Shown here: positions 20,401 through 22,816 of the stretch, piece after piece
Layout: each line of letters opens with the position of its first letter
Position numbering within the stretch: position 1 is the first letter of the stretch
NCBI GenBank assembly: GCA_034696485.1
Contig: JAQIWT010000345.1
Coordinates: 1 to 22,816 of the forward strand
Origin: Isohypsibius dastychi
Taxonomy: Eukaryota; Tardigrada; Eutardigrada; Parachela; Isohypsibiidae
Direction of reading: 5' to 3'
Length of the DNA stretch: 22,816 nucleotides
Made by a program: the position numbers and the translations under genes
The notes under the pieces: generated by a model
The model's database searches: none
Seen by the model: only the letters and a program-made list of their open reading frames with translations
Told to the model about the DNA's origin: nothing

Positions 20401-22362
20401 CGCCGGGAAAACACATTTGCCGGAACTGGACGCATTGCAAATGCGTATTCTGACAGCGGATGTGGCGGTCTTCACGAGTCACTGGTTCACAGTCATTTAT
20501 TCTTTCTGCAGATCGGAATATTCAGCACACCAATGTCTGTCGAATTCAGGAGATTAGTAGAAGATAATAAAATGACTCTTGGTTGTATGAATTTCGCCTA
20601 CATCATTAGAGGGCGCTCCATAACATTGGTTTCGACATGAGTATTTTTCATGAAAATCAAATGGTATTTGAATATCACTTTTCTAAAAAAAGAAATGAAT
20701 AAAAGAAATAAAAGAATACCATACAGTTTCGCGGTGCTCTAAATAATTAATTAAAAAAGTATACATATAAAAGTTAAAGAGATCAGTCGATAAACCAGTT
20801 CAAGACAACTAAGTGGCGAAAACTTTTGTCGACCTTCAAATATTATCAGTGATTTGTGTAGCGTACCGCTTTACCACCACAGATGCAAACACACCATCTC
20901 CGGACATATTTACATGGTACAGTACAAGTGCTCATCCTTCATAGCCAATCCCAATGGCAATCTCGCGATCAGTATCATCGAATATTATCCTATCCTATCT
21001 ATCTTGAACGACTCATATCATGGCCGCTCATCTGCGCAGATGCTCACTACTTGCTGGAAAAGGAAACGAAAGAGATATCACTCTGACCACATCGTAATTT
21101 TCCTCGCTTGACCAATTCGACTATTCATATTGATATTGCATATACCATATTTTGTCTGGACTTACAGCGATCTCGCTCATACTCATATCATAAGTCAACT
21201 CTTCCGCTAAATATTCGCATCATCGATACACTTATCGTTGATCATTTTAATGATACTGATCAGACAACTCCCAGCTATAATAGACCACGATTAATTTAAA
21301 CGAATTATTGTTGGCACAACATGTAAATCCAGCAAAACATATCTAGGATGTAAATAAATAAAAACTGAGACCAAAGACTACAGTAAAGTATTCGTCGTAG
21401 TTTTCCATTGGGGGAGCATGCCCATTGGCATGATATCATCAGTTCAACATAATTACCGGTGTTTGGCTGGGAACCGGAAACCAAGGCTCAAAAGCTCACA
21501 AAAAGGTGATTTATTCAAAAATCTAAAGTGGGCAAACATCTGGAAATCTAACTGCTATTCCTTCAACAGCTGGTTGAAAGGTATATGATTTACATGCGAA
21601 AAGTTCTGATCATCCCAAAAAAAATATTTCAACGGAGTACAACGTAGTACGGTACATATCCTAAATCAATTCTTGGATAGAGAAAGTGTTACGGAAATGT
21701 GTTTGCCCGCAGAGCCTGACATCGCGATGTCATCCAGGTAAACTCACACACCCTTTAAAATCAATCGATCTAGAAATAATAATTACATTCAATGGATCAA
21801 CTGACTCCGAAAACAACGCACCGAGTGCAGAGCAGAAGAAAGAACACCATGGTATTGACGATGAACACTTGATGCGAAAAAGATGGAAATTTCTCATACA
21901 GTATAAAGGATGAATTCCAGGTGAATCCTACCGATCATCAAAATCAAGAAAACCTTCTTAGATTCTATACATTTATTAGAAACAAATAATCGGAAGATTC
22001 AGATTTTCTACCAAGATTGAAACACCTAAAATCGGTCACCCTTGAAAGTGAGAGATATTCAAACTGGGAGATTTTGGAACCAGTCCCTCGTGAATCTACC
22101 TACAAAATTCAGCAAGGAAAACCACTTACCCAGATTCGCCGCGTGCTTTGCTTGTGTTTGTATCGCGAGAACTGGACATTGGGTCGCCAAAATCCGAGGA
22201 ACTTGTTGATATGGGGTCGTCAAATGGTATCGGATCGCGAAAACGCTGGTAATCAGAGTCGAACGAGTTCCTCGATGATATCTCTCGCAGTTTAGCATCT
22301 AACGAGGAGCTTTCACCATCAGAATCAGCGTGGTGAAAATTGGACGTGTGATTGAAATCCAT
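14493..22362 (-). CDS. Otop: Otopetrin-family proton channel (13 exons)
   Basis: Otopetrins are dimeric 12-TM proton-selective channels acting in acid sensing and pH homeostasis. Minus-strand exons: 22362-22130, 17636-17076, 17001-16887, 16833-16594, 16536-16366, 16305-16258, 16146-15853, 15795-15625, 15551-15487, 15427-15036, 14973-14855, 14787-14729 and 14568-14493; in phase, 847 residues. An in-frame TGA 14 codons upstream supports the ATG. Residues 1-265 are a Ser/Thr-rich, probably disordered tail. TM1 lies in TWKFLSLLYAIVLIVLGG, with TM2 after AYYIFLFGG. Family blocks follow: GSFYLRM, CLEFGQYFE, IRIDRF..VRFGLMHMVATN, LFPCVVEYSLICAAMLYVMW, DCNGATRGLFAGIL, LLEIIQATLQTVFLLDATRR, RELVTFLLVCNFGLF, and MPLTIFYRFHSSVCLSEVW near the end. 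Two NAT sequons lie in exon 7 between membrane segments. Length is above the usual 550-600 of vertebrate members because of the N-terminal tail. Intron 5 is GC-AG, intron 1 is 4.5 kb. Confidence 0.92.
16306..16365 (-). other. GC-AG intron in otopetrin
   Basis: The exon ends CTGATTGCTAAG and the intron starts gcaaat, ending gtcttccag (60 bases). Continuing through the donor meets an in-frame TAG, and joining at GC gives FLIAK-IRIDRF, a conserved otopetrin junction. The only nearby GT would break the phase. Confidence 0.87.
17637..22129 (-). other. Large first intron of otopetrin
   Basis: This 4,493 bp intron joins the N-terminal exon (donor GAATCTGG|gtaagtgg) to the second exon (acceptor tcactttgcag) with matching phase. 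It is by far the longest gene-free stretch. Many short open stretches occur on both strands, but none has a recognisable domain, a splice partner or membrane/signal features. A TATAAAAG at 20766-20773 (plus strand), followed by CCAGTT about 30 bases later, is a weak promoter-like pair. The perfect palindrome catctgcgcagatg lies near 21030. The intron is long enough to hold enhancers or a nested non-coding gene, but none can be shown. Confidence 0.65.
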
Positions 22363-22816
22363 ATATGAGCGCAAGCTCTCGAGATGAGCCAATCTTGACG
22401 GTCATAAGGGAGACAAACAATTCAGTCGCTGATATCCAAATATTGCATTCAAACGGAAAGATGAAAGCTGAGGCACGGCACAAAATGAAACGCAAATATA
22501 TTGACGGGTCTGATATTTTCCAAGTTCAACAGGATGTCAAGTCTGGAAAGATGAAGAACGAGGCAGTTTAAAAGTGAGAGCTACAAGACAATTCATCAAT
22601 TACCGTAATCGACTCGATCGAGTCAAGCGAAGAATGGACGTGTAGCGTACTTGCCTACTTGGAATATATCTGGTTATTTTCTTCCAACCCGCCACAGCGG
22701 GGAACGTTACCGATTCTCAAAGCGGCGTGGATGGTGCCTTAATCAATTATAGAGCTGCAATCAATAGATGCAGTCGGTCAATCGGCCAAGGTTAAAATTA
22801 GATCAGTGAGTGAAGC
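22363..22816 (-). promoter_or_regulatory. Otopetrin leader and upstream region
   Basis: This is minus-strand sequence upstream of the otopetrin ATG. An in-frame TGA at 22402-22404 closes the frame, so it is untranslated. No convincing TATA box or initiator was recognised, and an additional 5' UTR exon may lie outside the window. A 68-codon plus-strand open stretch (22365-22571) overlaps it but has no family resemblance. Confidence 0.4.
22611..22624. repeat. 14-base perfect palindrome upstream of otopetrin
   Basis: The sequence gactcgatcgagtc is its own reverse complement. It lies about 250 bases upstream of the otopetrin start codon. A dimeric transcription factor site is possible, but a palindrome of this length can arise by chance in a window this size. 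Confidence 0.35.

Noticed and set aside
20192-20557. 121-codon open frame in the otopetrin intron
   Set aside because: The composition looks random, with no domain, and no acceptor or donor links it to neighbouring exons.
15042-21045. Shared 15-base sequence ctgcgcagatgctca in otopetrin exon 10 and its first intron
   Set aside because: A single exact match of this length is near chance expectation for a 22 kb window, and the flanks do not match.
22365-22571. 68-codon plus-strand open frame at the otopetrin leader
   Set aside because: It partly opposes the otopetrin start region, its peptide is lysine-rich without family features, and no promoter or splice partners were seen.
22800-22816. 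atcagtgagtg at the window end resembling part of the fold-back element
   Set aside because: Only 11 bases match, and the window ends before any arm or TA border could be tested.

Overview
This is an intron-rich piece of an animal nuclear genome, with moderate GC and mostly 50-100 bp introns. It is probably from a small-genome invertebrate. The gene set is metazoan (Furry, two GABA-receptor-like subunits, an otopetrin) and the receptors resemble the arthropod GRD and CG8916 types. An ecdysozoan is likely; a tardigrade would fit the compact introns, but nothing here proves it. All exon models were built by hand from splice signals, reading-phase continuity and recalled family conservation, without alignment software.

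Layout: (1) 173-5143, plus strand, is the 3' part of a furry (fry) orthologue: twelve exons giving the last ~1,253 residues, with a 155 bp fold-back MITE-like element in one intron. (2) 5144-6581 is 3' UTR, intergenic DNA and a spliced 5' UTR. (3) 6582-10292, plus, is a complete Cys-loop receptor subunit of GRD/GABA-A alpha-like type: 18 coding exons, 551 residues, signal peptide, Cys-loop and TM1-TM4. (4) 10352-13646, minus, is a second, divergent alpha-like Cys-loop subunit: 17 exons, 515 residues. The two receptor genes are convergent with only 59 bp between stop codons, and each has its likely poly(A) signal in or next to the other's last exon. (5) 14493-22362, minus, is a full otopetrin proton-channel gene: 13 exons, 847 residues, with a 4.5 kb first intron and a long polar N-terminal tail. 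(6) 22363-22816 is the otopetrin upstream region.

The genes do not form an obvious pathway. Three are neuronal or membrane functions (two ligand-gated channel subunits and a proton channel), and Furry acts in NDR-kinase/microtubule morphogenesis. The most notable points are the tail-to-tail receptor pair, in which both subunits carry an acidic residue at pore position -1' in place of the usual Pro-Ala of GABA/glycine chloride channels (suggesting altered or cationic selectivity); three GC-AG introns among about 56; very small exons (one of 14 nt); and the fold-back element inside fry. I found no RNA genes, CRISPR arrays or prokaryotic systems.
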